DNA of 64,000 nucleotides from Simmondsia chinensis (Eukaryota; Streptophyta; Magnoliopsida; Caryophyllales; Simmondsiaceae), in assembly GCA_018398585.1 (NCBI GenBank), contig JAGTTD010000010.1, positions 19,714,005 to 19,778,004 of the forward strand, in the 5' to 3' direction. Below the pieces are notes generated by a model, which did no database searches, was not told the DNA's origin, and saw nothing but the letters and a program-made list of their open reading frames with translations. Below, piece after piece: positions 1 to 11,804 of the stretch (positions are counted from its first letter, which is position 1; the number at the start of each line of letters is the position of its first letter). A program made the position numbers and the translations under genes.

Positions 1-858
1 ATATGATTTTGTCCTTTGGTAATAGTTATGGAGGGAAAATGAAAATGAAGAGGAGAAATAAAAATTTTTGAAAACATTATTATTATTATTATTTTATTAT
101 CTAAAGACAATATTATTTAAATACATGTTCAATTATAACTGATTACTATTATGAGGTTTAGTGTACTAAGTTTTTAGTTCATAAATTTTGTAAAATAATA
201 TTTTAATACAGCAAGTTACATATATTTTATAAAATCATCCAAATGACGGTAAGAAAGAATATAATGGGGCATAGTTACACCAATACAGACCGTTATTTAA
301 ACTATTTTCTAATTATGTTTTTTTGACTAAAAAGTTATTTCACAAAAGGCACTATAAAATTAATATATCAAACTTCATGGCATTAATATTTAAATTGCTC
401 TAATAAATTTTTTATAATTACTAATTTTATTGAAAAATTTGTTTATTGATAAATACATCTATTGTTATTAATTTAGTCTATACCAAAAAAATTTATTTTA
501 ATTGGCAATGATCTAGTCAATACCAACAAATTTATTTCTGTAGACATTGAACTAGTTAGTACCAACAACACTTATTTCTGTTGGCATTGAGCTAGTTAAT
601 ACCAACAATACTTATTTCTGTTGGCATTGAGGTAGTCAATACCAACAGAAATCTATTCTGTTGGGATTGACTACATCAATACCAACAAAAATCTAATATG
701 TTGGGATTGACTATATCAATACCAACAGAAATTTATTTTTGATGGGACTAAGTCTTTATTATTTTCACTTTTTACTCCTTCTAAGTTATTACCAACAGTA
801 ATATTTTGCTATTGGTAATGTATAACTATTACCAAAAAGAAACTGAAATACAATAAAT

Positions 859-1689
859 AGCATAGATTAACTAATTGGAAAGGCGACAAGAATGGAAACG
901 TGGATAAGCAAATAGATGAAGAAGAAAAGGAAGAATGGAGAAAGTTAAAAGAATGAAAAATCGTGCAATTTAAGTGATTTGGGAGAATAAAATTTGAGCG
1001 GGAGCGGGAGAATGAAATTTGAGAGAGTGAGAGATGAAAATCGATGGGGAGGAGAAGGGGAGCAGGGCACCAATTTAAGGAATTGAACCGCGTTTCCTAC
1101 ACACGTTTGACTCGAACTAAAACCGTGTCTTAGAGACGCGGTTTTAGTTCGAGTTGAACGCGTCCATGCGACGCGGTTTTATTAATGCAATTTTATTTAA
1201 ATGTTGTTGGGCACTGGTAACAAGCCGCGTTAATTAACCGCGGTTTTGTGACGCAGTTTTATCTGAAAATAAATGCATTTTTTTAACGCGGTTTTATTTG
1301 AGTATAACCGCATTTTTTAAACGCGGTTCATTTGTTGCCACATGATCCGCAAACAAGTAAATATTTTATTTTCAGCATTATTTCTTTTATTTTTTTATTT
1401 TTGAGCATTATTTTGAGAACCGGCTCTAATATATATTTGATAGTTTAGTATCGTAAAATATTTGATACAATAGGATAACAACTCAATTGTATCGGAAAAC
1501 TTTAGATACTATAGAATTTTTAGTATCAGTTACAAAATTTTCCGATACAATAACAATTTTTCCGTTACAATGTGCCACCATGTTACTTTAAGTGTCGATA
1601 ACCTTAGTCTAGGTAGCATGTATCTGATATAATTAATGTCTTTTTGTATCGGTTCACATATTTGATACTAAATTTTTCGATACATATTT
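859..1689. repeat. Foreign block with two short-motif arrays
   Basis: This block separates two copies of the CACTA-like subterminal region. Positions 1085-1335 carry about eight copies, both orientations, of an ACGCGGTTTTA-type motif. Positions 1430-1690 carry many copies of a GATACAAT / TTTTCCGATAC motif. Both look like subterminal arrays of other DNA transposons. Between 880 and 1080 is a purine-rich stretch that would be a pyrimidine-rich leader on the minus strand. No reading frame of note was seen. Confidence 0.45.
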
Positions 1690-2047
1690 GATAAATATAT
1701 CTATTCGTATTAATTTAGTCGATACCAACAAAATTTATTTTATTTAGCAATGATCTAGTCAATATCAACAAAATTTATTTCTACAGACGTTGAGCTAGTC
1801 AGTACCAACAACACTTATTTCTGTTGGCATTAAGCTAGACAATACCAACAACACTTATTTCTGTTGGCATTGAGGTATTCTGTTGGGATTGACTGTATCA
1901 ATACCAACATAAAGTTATTTTCGTTGGGACTAAGTCTTTATTATTATTATTTTTTTACTCCTTTTAAGTCATTACCAACAGTAACATTTTGTTGTTGGTA
2001 ATATACAACCATTACCAACAGAACCTGAAATACTACTATTGGTAATG

Positions 2048-2065
2048 GTCACTTTTTTTGTAGTG
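2048..2065. repeat. CACTA-like terminal inverted repeat
   Basis: Reads GTCACTTTTTTTGTAGTG. The same 16 bases without the final TG occur at both ends of the element at 32062-36937, so it is a family end and not a chance match. Confidence 0.7.
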
Positions 2066-2085
2066 AGAGGAAATTTTTTTTTTTT

Positions 2086-2193
2086 GGGAAACAACCTCCC
2101 TTAAGGGTTGCACCCTGTAGGGGTAAGGCTGCATATATTCTACCCTCCTTATACCCTGCCTTGGTGGGAGCCCTTTTGAGGCACTAGGCTGCT
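2086..2193 (+). mobile_element. RTE LINE / Au-SINE type 3' tail
   Basis: Contains the ordered landmarks GGAAACAACCTCCC, GGGGTAAGGCTGC, ACCCTGC and GGTGGGAGCCC, ending in GCACTAGGCTGCT. This is the 3' module shared in plants by Au SINEs and RTE-clade LINEs. No tRNA-like head or reverse transcriptase precedes it, so it is a 5'-truncated copy. The usual (TTG)n end is lost. Confidence 0.7.
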
Positions 2194-2518
2194 ATTCTTG
2201 GAGAGGGAAAAAAACTTATTGAAAAATATTTTGTTGGAGTGCTGTTAGTTCAAAGGCTTTGAGTCCATGAAAGAGAATACGGAATTTAAGATTTGGGTTG
2301 CATCTCTTGGGACCTTGGCTTTCATTCTATCTGCAAATGTACAATTACAATTTTAGTACCATATGAATCATCCACAAATAAGATAAGAGAAGATAGGTCT
2401 AGATAAGATACATAGGATAAAGTATAGATACATAAGAAATCTATTTGGAGGAAAAAAAAAAAAAAAAACAAAATTCGTTGCTGAGGGTGCAAATCTTAGA
2501 TGATTCCTTAAATCTCTA
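2194..2518. other. No gene seen
   Basis: AT-rich sequence with an A-rich run at about 2452-2468. No homology or structure was recognised. Confidence 0.5.
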
Positions 2519-3559
2519 GGTTTTGTTTGGTACATGGAATTGGAATTGAACTGTGGAATTGCAATTCCTATTCCAATTCTGGTGGAATTTGAATTCTGAT
2601 GGAATTGAAATTCCGTTGTTTGGTTCATAAAAGGAATTGGAGTTCGGAATCATAATTCCGTTATGATTGAGCCGTCTCTGGTTTTTGGGCAATCGGGTTG
2701 GAGTATTTTAAGTTTTAAATTAGCTACGGACGGATTTTGGTTGGAGCGGTTTACATCGCATTCGAGTTATTACGGTCAGAGCGATTCACTTTGAGTTAGA
2801 GTTATTCGAGTTTTGAGTCAAATCGGGTTGAGTATCAAGTCAGATCATTTAGTGTTCAAGTTATCTCGAATTCTTAGTTAATTAGGTTACGTCTTTTCGG
2901 GATTCAGTCTAGAATAGATCGGGTTTGAGTTGATTTAGGTCATTAGTCATCTTAGTTTTGGGACAAACAGGTTGTATCATTTCAAATTTCAAGTCATCTT
3001 AAACTGAGTTTGAGAAGGGTCGGGTCATTTTAGGTTTGGGTCAATTTTTCAGGTCATTTCCACTTCAGCTTAGCTTGTTAATTTTTTTGAGTCATTTCCA
3101 CTTCAGCTCAGCTTGTTTACATTACATTCAAATCGGGTTGTTTCATTTTTCGGATTTGAGTCATCTTGAGTTTCGGGTCTATCGGGTTGGGTCACTTCCG
3201 ACTTGAGTTAAGTTTATTTCGGTCATTTCAAGTTCAAGTCATCCGAGTTGGTGATTTTGAGGTTCCGGTCAAATGCTAGATTGTGTCTAAGTCTTTTGAT
3301 TTTGAGTCACCTTGGGTTTGGGATAATCAAGTGGGTTCATTTTGGGTTTTAGGTCACTGGAGTTAATATGGAATTGCAATTCCTTACACCTACCTCAAAG
3401 AATTGGAAAGTATGATTTTCAGTTAAAATTCAATTCCATGGAATTGGGTAGTGGAATTGTAATTTGAATTCCAGCAGGTGAATCAAACAATGGAATTCTA
3501 TCCCCAATTCCAGTCTTAATCCTAATTCTAGGCTTCAATTCTATGCTCCAAACGGAACC
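2519..3559 (+). mobile_element. Complete GGAATTGG-type inverted-repeat element
   Basis: The ends are imperfect inverted repeats: the left begins GGTTTTGTTTGGTACATGG, the right, read in reverse complement, GGTTCCGTTTGGAGCATAG. Each is followed by stretches rich in GGAATTG and GCAATTCC. Between about 2690 and 3360 the core is a degenerate minisatellite of phrases such as GAGTCAAATCGGGTT and GTCATTTCGAGTT. No coding sequence is present. Flanks are CTA on the left and TAA on the right, so a 3-bp target duplication is possible but not proven. Partial relatives lie at 22690, 31940-37805, 52608, 53370, 58715 and 63200. The GTTTGG ends resemble PIF/Harbinger or hAT MITEs; the superfamily is unresolved. 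Confidence 0.6.
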
Positions 3560-3775
3560 TAATAAAGATCATTACTTTAAATGACTAGAGTAGTTTGTTT
3601 CCTATCATTGCTGAATATCACATATAGTGACTTATTAGGTATACATTTTACTAAGCATCCTGAAGAGTTAAGAACTCAATGTCTTCAAAATTATGACCAT
3701 GCAATATAAAAAGAATCATGACCTAATAATATAAATTCCTTGAATTACTCTATAAATTAGCTACAGCTATGTTAG
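3560..3775. other. No gene seen
   Basis: AT-rich spacer between the inverted-repeat element and an L1 remnant. Nothing was recognised. Confidence 0.4.
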
Positions 3776-4080
3776 CAAAGCCCGTAAAGCTCTTTATCCA
3801 AAAGAGCTTCTAAAAGGACTATCTTTTCCTATAAGAATTAACTAGTGTACATTTGTCTTTAAAAATCTTTGCATTTCTTTGTAGACAAATACATTAAAGA
3901 ATCACAATTTTAGCTGTGAAGATAACAAGAGATGTGTCTTTGCTTTCCTATGCGATGGAACTTCATCAGAATGATACTTTCAACCATTTTGAAAGATGGA
4001 ATAGCTTGTACCATAAATCCAAGCCACTGCATATTATAAAAAAATTGATCGGGCATCTCCCTACTCTAGAAGCACCTTAC
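3776..4080 (-). pseudogene. L1 LINE ORF2 C-terminal remnant
   Basis: Read on the minus strand, the translation includes QRNAKIFKDK and FRGF/FTGF-like phrases. These match the zinc-binding reverse-transcriptase C-terminal region (zf-RVT) of plant L1 elements, where KRNARIFKDK is typical. Stops interrupt every frame. The sequence resembles the minus-strand remnant at 47036-47335 and the plus-strand remnants at 18497 and 50620, so one L1 family left four scraps here. No poly(A) or target duplication was recognised. Confidence 0.5.
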
Positions 4081-4090
4081 ACAAACCCTT

Positions 4091-4652
4091 AGGTTGCGTT
4101 TGGTTCAGCTTATTTTAACTTATCTTTTTTCAACTAATCTGTTTCAATAAGATATGTGAATTTAAGATTTGTATCTTTTTACGGCGAAGCGTTTGATTGT
4201 GCAGTGTACAAAGATTTTTTTACAAAATAAAGTGTTTCGATATAAGTTTAAAAAAAATATTATCTATTACAATCAAAAAATGACTTAATAATATACAATA
4301 ACTAATAATAATAGGCCGGAGAGAATCATGATGATGGTTAGTTCTGATAATGGAGAGTGATGAGTGTAGTAACCGTGAGGTTAAAAGGGGTACTGGTAGG
4401 TGGGGGTGGTGAAAACAAGTAAAAATAGGTTATGGTGGTGAAAATTTAATGCTAATATAATATTTTGAACATACTTTTCTGAAATAAACTGTGAAAAAGA
4501 TCTAATTTTGCATCCTTTTCTGTTAGTTATAAAACAACTATTTCATCTTCATAAATAAGCTATGAAAGCCTTTGAGCACTAGGTTTGTTATTGTTGTATT
4601 TAAGCTGTGAAAAATATGTAAAAAGATCTTATCTGTTAACCAAACATAAGCC
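4091..4652. mobile_element. MITE with GTTTGGTT ends
   Basis: The left end reads AGGTTGCGTTTGGTTCAGC; the right end in reverse complement reads AGGCTTATGTTTGGTTAAC. Both are followed by AGATAAGATC or related A/T-rich text and by copies of an AAGCTGTGAAAA phrase. The size near 560 bp and lack of coding fit a Tourist- or hAT-like MITE. The target duplication is unclear. A second end-like fragment (AACTAAACCAAATATAGTC) follows at about 4690-4712. Confidence 0.45.
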
Positions 4653-5966
4653 TTATAGTCAAAAAGAGTTTTCACAGCTTTAAGCTGTTCAAAACTAAAC
4701 CAAATATAGTCTTAAAAGGTCTCTATTTCTGCAGACAATCTTGAGTATTAAGCTTGTTAAAAAGTAAAGACCATATGAAGACCTTGATTCTTTGTTGCCT
4801 ACCTGGGCTTTCTAAACGTAAGAACATAATAGGAAAACTATAAAACGATTATACAATATAAGATGTTGGAACAACGATTTAGTGGCGAAAGTTCAAGACC
4901 TATCGAACACCCAACCCCTCTTATCGTGTAATGAAGACAAGCATACTTGATTCAAAATGTAGCTTAGCAATGTGAATTCATGTAGATCCCTCTGAAGGTG
5001 CACATGTCCCAAGATAGTAAGTCTGATGCAAGGTGCAAGAATGGAAGCGAAGTTCAAACGATTCTACAACCTTTCTTACATGAGTCGAGAAAGCAAAGAA
5101 CGATAAAAGGGAGTTTTGCTAATTCGTTTCTACATAACGAGCAATAATAGATGTCGAAGTTGGTGGGGAGGTGTAGTGGTGGTTTGGGGGCTCGGAGGAC
5201 AGTGGTCAAGTGGGACTAGTGGGGAAACAACTGAGGAGACAAATGTGGGAGGTCTAGTGGCGGTGGCTCCAGTGGGCAGTGAGGTTCATCGAACTGCGAA
5301 AGATTTGGGGAGTTTGTAGGTGGGGGTTCGTCCAGAATCGGCACGATCCGTGATGGTGGCGAGGTTGATGGTGGTAGTGGCAGTTCCCTCAGAATGATTT
5401 TGCTGGTGCTAGTTGGGAGACATAATTGCTTCTAGGTCTAGGACACTGTCTTCCTGAAATACTTCATCATCGTGGCTTGTCATTGATCAATATTAATAAA
5501 ATTCCAGAATTGGTTCTTCCAGTTTGCTAAATATGGGGTCCAAGTTTGCCATAAAAAATGCTTTCAAAATTTTATGGAGGGGGTGCGAATAGAAGTGAAG
5601 TTTAAACGACTCTATGGTCTTCCTTAATCGAGTTGCGAACAATTAAAGGGGGTTTGGTTAATTCGTTTCTACCTAAGAAACCGAAATAGCACAATAGCTA
5701 ATTAAATACCAATTTCAATTAATGAAACTCAAAATTGATTTATAATGAAAAGAAGACTATTGGGAAAAAAATAACTTTGATGTGAATTGTTGGGTTTACA
5801 GTTTTCAACTATGGTCACAGCAAAAGGCACCTATTAGAGCACTTAAAGTAGGAGACTCTTCTCTCTACCTAAGCCTCTGGTTGGAGAGTCACGCTTTGTG
5901 ACACCTCACGTGCGAGATCTCCCTGGAATAGAGTTATCGCTATAAATCCCTTTGCTCTAATACTGG
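4653..5966 (-). other. Degenerate retroelement interior, no intact gene
   Basis: The stretch lies downstream, on the minus strand, of the primer-site-like sequence at 5954-5965 and so may be the interior of the element whose LTR is at 5967-7864. No gag or pol motif was recognised. Two diverged direct copies of about 105 bp lie at 5033-5140 and 5583-5690 (shared phrases include GAAGTTYAAACGA and AATTCGTTTCTAC). Between them, 5160-5400, is a G-rich GGTGG-type stretch that gives a meaningless glycine-rich frame. Confidence 0.3.
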
Positions 5967-7864
5967 TGGTTGGGACAAATTTCAAAAATTTTCCCTAATT
6001 TTATAAAGTTTACGCAGCGGAAGGGGTTTAGAATTCATAATTCTAAACCTAGTGTTGATTTAAAATTCATAATTTTAAATCTACAGATTTGAGTTCAGAA
6101 TTTAAATCTATAGATCTAAATTAGACCTTAAATTGCTCCAATATAAGAATACCAGAAAGAAAATAATCTTCTTCAGAAGAATACCAAAATTGAGACCTAG
6201 CGATCTTCTACGCAATGACCTTGAGCTGCCCGAAGGGTGGGCTCGGAAAAATATTAAACTAGGAAAGAAAAATTTCAAAGGAAAATTTTCTTTCCAATTA
6301 GGTCTCTAAAACAATTTGAGAAACCCTAAAAAATTTGTTTCAATTGAATACAAAACCTTTGGAATAGGTACATCTATTTATAGTAGTATACTGGAGCGAA
6401 AAATAACCAATTTTACGATGTTGGAACCGCCCAGTTTAAAACAAAATGCATCATTTAATTAAAAACAAAACTTAAAACGCAGCGTTTCATCAAGCCAAAA
6501 TCGCTTAATTTTTAATTCATACCGCGTGAGACGTGGCAGACTCTGAATGTTCTGTTCACGCGCACGCGGATCTCCCCCGTGGACCTTGTCCATACGTGAG
6601 GATGCGGACCGCAACCTGTTAAAGCGATTTCGTATTTTTTTTTTTTTTTTGGCTTTGTTTCCCATATGTAAAAATTCATCTTATGAATTTTAATTTTTCA
6701 AAGTTATTTTATTTTATAATTTTTAATTTTTGTTTATTTTATGAATAATATTTTGCAAAATTAATTTACCCATTTTATGGATAAATAATTCATCTCATGA
6801 ATTCTTTAATATTTTTTTGATGGCAATAAATACAGAGGCTTGCGCAGGGACCTCAGGGACAATTTAAATATAGCTCCAAATGGGTTAAATTAATTATCTC
6901 ATAAATAATTTAATTACCATTTAATGAGACTTAATTCTACTAAATAAATCTCACTGCACTACAGACTTAAACCATTTATTCGATATTTCCCTAATAGACT
7001 ATATTGATGACCACAACCCCTCCACTGGATGTCCATGACAAAGGATAAATATAACTACTACTATTATCCTTCTTATAGCTTCTCCATTAGTTACTGACTC
7101 GCCCTTCACTGAATAATTCATTTATACTTGAACAATTCACGGTATAATTCCAGATGTCAAAACACTTGGAATACTTTGGCCAAAGATTCCGAACTATTCA
7201 AATATTTGCGAATCAACTAAGAGGACATCTGTATCTTATAAGAGACTGTAGATTCTCTATTGAATACCTGATCCTTATCACACTTCACTCCGCTACCCAG
7301 TGTACGTTGGAATTCAGTCAGGCGTTTAGACCTTACTTATAGTACACAAAGGTAACTAACGCTCCATGTACAAGTTCAGAAAACTTTCAGAATTTAGAGT
7401 CGTCGTTCAAACAGTACGACATGAATCACTCATCTTTGATAGTAGTCTAGAAACAAGCAACTCACATGATCCAACTCAGTGTGCCAATCTTATTAAACAT
7501 ACCAACATAACACTTTTGGATCACCATCCAAATGACCAAGACAAGTCATCTAAAGTGTCATGTTATAGTCTTAGCATACAGGTGGTCCAAACTTGTCTTT
7601 GACTACGAGTCTTTCAAACAACAATCCATACCATTTATTCCAATTCTATATGTGGGTTAATCTCATAAACCACTTAGAACAGACATGTAAATTGTAGTAT
7701 GAAGACTACACCTATCTCATGGATGTTTCCAAAAAGAAAATCACATGCAGTATAAATACTCGCTTACACAAATTTAACAAGGAAACGACTGGAACTTCAA
7801 TTTTATTCTTTAATAAAATAATATTAACAGAATAAATCTGGATTTTATGATACTATTCCTAACA
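5967..7864 (-). mobile_element. Degenerate long LTR, minus strand
   Basis: On the minus strand the block starts TGTTAGGAATAGTATC and ends CA near 5967. It is followed at once by CCAGTATTAGAGC, a close match to the initiator tRNA-Met primer site TGGTATCAGAGC. A TATA-like TATTTATT preceded by GGTCCCTGCGCAAG lies on the minus strand near 6840. Length near 1.9 kb fits a long 5' LTR. No partner LTR was found in the window. Copia or Gypsy origin cannot be told. Confidence 0.4.
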
Positions 7865-8717
7865 AAGACCTCTATAGAATTAAAAAGACTCTTAAAAAAA
7901 ACTAGAATTATATCTAGATTCTAATTGGAAAACAACTTAAACTCTTAAATTCTTAAAACAACTATGATCCCAATCTAAAGACTCCTTAAACAACTTAAAT
8001 TCTTAAAAACTAGAATCCTAATAGAAAAAGAATTCTAATTAGTAGACTCCTATGGTTTTGATGTTGGTTTTGGGGTTCTGATAGAGGGTTTAGGGTGAGC
8101 GACAGTGGAGGTGTTTGTTTGATGGGAGAAATGGTGTTTTGGGGGAGCTGTTGGTGTTGCGGCAGCAACAACAGGTGGTTAGCTACTATAGTGCTGTAGA
8201 TTCTTTCTTCTTTTGGCTAAGGTTTTGGGATAGTTCTATAAAAACGGATATTACTACTACACCGTGGCAGCAGCAAAGTTGATTGTACTCAGCCAAGTGT
8301 CGACGACACTAGACGCTACCACAGCTCTGTGGTAGCGGTCCAAAATTAGTGACTTCACACCAAATTGAGTAGCACAAATTGTTACCAAACCTCGAACTCT
8401 ATAAGACCTAGAAATAATTAATTTTAAATCTATATTTATAGAAAAAACTAATTCATAAGATAATACTGAATAAGATAATATAAATACTAATTCAACTAGA
8501 AAATTACTTAACTAAAAATATGATAAGTACTAAACCAAATAGAATTTTGATGCATCACCCAATTAAACTCGATGATTAATTTTGTAAAAAATTACCCAAG
8601 GCTTATTGAATGTCGAAGCTAGAAGCTAAGTGTTGTCACAGAGAATTATATTAGCATAATTGGCTGCTGTGTGTCAGCAGAATGATAGTGATTGGTTGTT
8701 GATGCAGTTTTTAAGGA
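7865..8717. other. No gene seen
   Basis: AT-rich, with several diverged copies of an AACTTAAAYTCTTAAAA phrase at 7925-8010 and a G-rich stretch at 8050-8160. No coding signal or known element was recognised. Confidence 0.35.
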
Positions 8718-10010
8718 GTGTTTAAAACCGTTTACTCGCAAGTGTATGGGCAAGCTGTGGCGAGTATATGGGTGTCGTATCCACAGGAAATCGGTGTAAA
8801 ATCGGATTCAGTTATTAATGAGTGGTTTGACTTCGGGGTTTCGTTGAAAAGTTGGGCAATTAATGAAATTAAAGCAATTAAATGGTTAATTAAAGTGTCG
8901 AATCAATTAAGGGTAGTTTAAGGAATGAACTCTGGATAGCTTAACTTGAATCCCATCATTATACTTTACAAAGACAATGATTTAAAGGGCTTAGGCTATA
9001 AGCACTAAGCTTGGGTTAACACTTAAATTAGGGCTTAGGGTAATGAACTAGTCCAAGGGCATAACCCATCTTATCATTTTAGGTGTAGCATGGGTTATCC
9101 CAATAGCACTACTTAATTCCTTTCTCACTCCTAATTTAATGTTAACCTATATGAAAGATTGTATTCAAGGTTGGATACAACCTTAACCCTAGCCACTCGT
9201 GAAAACCTGTTATGTTAAAGTCCAGGTTACAAGCACATAGATGAAACGTAAATAAATTAGAGATCTAACCATGGCTACAAGCATATAACTAGAAAATCAA
9301 TCACTATAAATAACTCCCCACAAGGGTGCGAAAATAACGTAACACAAATCATTGTCAAAAATAAAGTATAAATCAGAGATCTGGACGGCTACCCGTCATT
9401 GACCCCTAAAGTACAAGTCTACTTCTCAATGGGAGTTTTATACATTACGAAATCTAAAAAGCAAGGTGAAGAAAAACTCATGAATGAAGGCTCCCTCACT
9501 TGACGTTGACGTTTACCCTTGCTTCGATTCCTCGACACTCCGACCACTTGAGCTTCGGCTTTTGAGAAAACCTAGATCTCTTATAGCGGCTCGAGGAAGG
9601 AAAGGAAGAGAAGGAAAAAAAAGCCCAAAGTCCTTAACAAAAACTCTTGCCCTCCTTTTTACGCGCTGTAGGCGCTTGCAGTGGCCGATCAATCAACGCT
9701 TGTCAGTAGCGGTATTGACATTCTTAGATCAATCCACACTGTTGGCTGATCAATCGGCAGTCAACAGAAACGTTCTGTTGCTTGCCGATCGATTGGCTCT
9801 GCTCGCAGATTGGTTGGTCGGTTCCCGAAGCCTTACAAAATTGATTTAGGCTGTCGACTCATGACCCAATGGATCCCTTTTTCTCCACAAGTGGTCGGAT
9901 ATCTCAACGTAGTCTTCAAATATGTCCAATTTTGCTTGTTCCTTACCACTTTTCAAGTTCTCTTTGCTTCAATGCACTCCAACCTTAAATATACATAAAT
10001 TGCAATAAAA
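8718..10010. repeat. Dispersed repeat, copy 1
   Basis: About 1.1 kb of this block (8940-10010) aligns along its length with 51431-52490, sharing phrases such as GGGTTAACACTTAAATTAGG, CTACTTAATTCCTTTCTCAC and CTACTTCTC[AC]ATGGGAGTTT. The front contains CTCGCAAGTGTATGG and GTCGTATCCACAGG, which I recall from noncoding repetitive DNA of many plants. Short open frames at 9484-9998 are not conserved in the second copy and look fortuitous. Likely an LTR or interior piece of a retroelement; class unresolved. Confidence 0.5.
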
Positions 10011-10979
10011 TACCCATGTAATAGCCGAGTATGTCATGCGAGTGAGGCATAAAACATATAAAAATGAGACATCAGTCATGAACAATTGGTTTCTGATATC
10101 TAAATTCTTTCAAATGTTTGCCACTTCCTTCTACCGGCTAGTTGGGAATCCCTCTGCCTAAATAAATGCATTGAATACTTCATTTAAATGATCCAATTGC
10201 GAATTAAAGATCTATTTTGACTATTGTTGCATTTTTCGGCTCCCAAAGTTATAGCACCACTTGTTCACTTTTTAATTGAGATTGCTAAGCTTAATTGACA
10301 TATATCTTAGCTTGAGCTAAATTTGAAAGATTATACACTCTTGTAAGAGTGCTTTTCATTACTTGAATAAATTCACTTGTAAAGGTTGAATCATTAGTCT
10401 TAGTCACAAAATGTTCAAAGAGTGAAAGGTTAAATCCTTAGCCTATATTATGAAAGAATCAAGTGTAAAATGTTCGGTTTTTAGCCTAGCCTATATTATA
10501 AAAGATCAAGTGTGAAATGGATCTTACCTTAAGCTTAGAAAGGATTAAGAGCGAAGGTTCTATTTTGAACCTAAGTGATAAGTGGATCAAGTGTTAGAGT
10601 TTGGATATGAAGTCTAAAAGTGTACATCGTACAAGGTTGAAGTTTAGTGAAAGGCTTAAGCAACAAAAGAATAGTCACTTAAGAAGTCGACTTGTTTCCA
10701 AATAAGAATTTAACCATAAAAATTTTAGTGCATTCTCTTTACTTTTTCCTTTTGTTGATTACATTTATATGTTATATTTTTATTCTTCATTTCAATAGTT
10801 GATTTTTAAGGTTTCAATTTCTTGTTAATTGTAGAAAAACTTAATTCACTTCCTCTTAAGTTGCTCTTTGGGCCTTTAAAACCTAATAAATTATATACAA
10901 AGCACACAACAGTTGCACTAACAAAATTTGGGCCTCAAGCTTTTGCTTCAATAGTTTGAAGCTTGGTGAACCCTAGGAT
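10011..10979. other. No gene seen; AT-rich with short tandem phrases
   Basis: At 10430-10520 a phrase of about 60 bp is repeated in diverged form (AGCCTATATTAT followed by AAAG and TCAAGTGT). A pyrimidine-rich stretch lies at 10735-10800. No reading frame or element end was recognised. Confidence 0.35.
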
Positions 10980-11299
10980 CAGTGTTGTCAAAGGTGTGAG
11001 TCGACATAGCTCTCTAAGGCCGAGGCATGCACTTCTCGGATATGAGGCGCACTTAGCAATTAGTAATCACGTATATCACTTGAATAATGAATTGTCAGCT
11101 CAAAAATAAACTATAACTATTATATTCAACAATAATATAAAGCTGCCAAGCAAATAACGAAGTTATAAAACATGTAGACTTAGTTAAACGATGGAAGTCA
11201 TGATTGAAGAAGGCGTTAGAATGCTAAAAATAATCATTATCACCATCATAGTTCTCATCTTTGTTGTCTCTACCAGAATCCCCAATATCCTCTTTGTCT

Positions 11300-11462
11300 T
11301 TATCTTGTTGCTTTATTGCTTATTGCTTTATACCGTTTCCTTTATGCTCTTTCTATGCTGTTGCTGCTATATAGGTATGTTGCTATGCTTTTTAGGTCAC
11401 CTCCTAGACCCTGCTTTAGCAGGAGCCCTTGACACGTTGGGCTTGTTGTTGTTGTTGTTGAA
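11300..11462 (+). mobile_element. RTE LINE / Au-SINE type 3' tail in hAT left arm
   Basis: The part from 11390 reads GGTCACCTCCTAGACCCTGC, then GCAGGAGCCC and a (TTG)n end. The preceding TTGCTTTATTGCTTATTGC text resembles the sequence before the tail in the larger RTE copies. hAT sequence resumes on both sides, so it is a later insertion. Confidence 0.65.
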
Positions 11463-11804
11463 CTGGAGTAACTCTAGAATTAGAGGCCCGTGAGGTTGAT
11501 GCTTGTCTCTTTATAGGTACGGACACATTCACATTTGTCCTTGATATAGTAGAATAAGATGGTTCATTAACACTAGTAGCCCACTAAAAGCCTCCCATGT
11601 TAAAGAATCATCTTCGAAAACAAACTCATCATCTCCAGATTCATCATCCACTCTCTCAATGTGCTATTCATTAGTATCATCCACTTACCTTAAAACAATG
11701 AGATTAACTGTATCACGCATATTGAATTGATGCCTTAATGCTCGGTTATATTTCACAATACCAATTCATTTAAGAATGCTTGTTGCAACCTATTTCTTTT
11801 TATG

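Larger units (their letters stand above)
1..2065. mobile_element. CACTA-like (EnSpm) element end, duplicated and interrupted
   Basis: The right end is the 18-bp inverted-repeat motif GTCACTTTTTTTGTAGTG (reverse complement CACTACAAAAAAAGTGAC), typical of plant CACTA ends. Inside it are many direct and inverted copies of ACCAACAGAAAT / ATTTCTGTTGGT, the subterminal arrays expected for this class. Bases 1-855 are the reverse complement of about 32090-32950 in the second element of this window. That copy loses its tip at about 855, and the same subterminal block begins again at about 1690 and runs to the intact tip at 2065. The left end lies outside the window and no transposase is visible. CACTA assignment rests on the tip and the arrays only. 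Confidence 0.65.

Noticed and set aside
8718..9998. Open frames of 62-121 codons
   Set aside because: Not conserved in the homologous repeat at 51431-52490.
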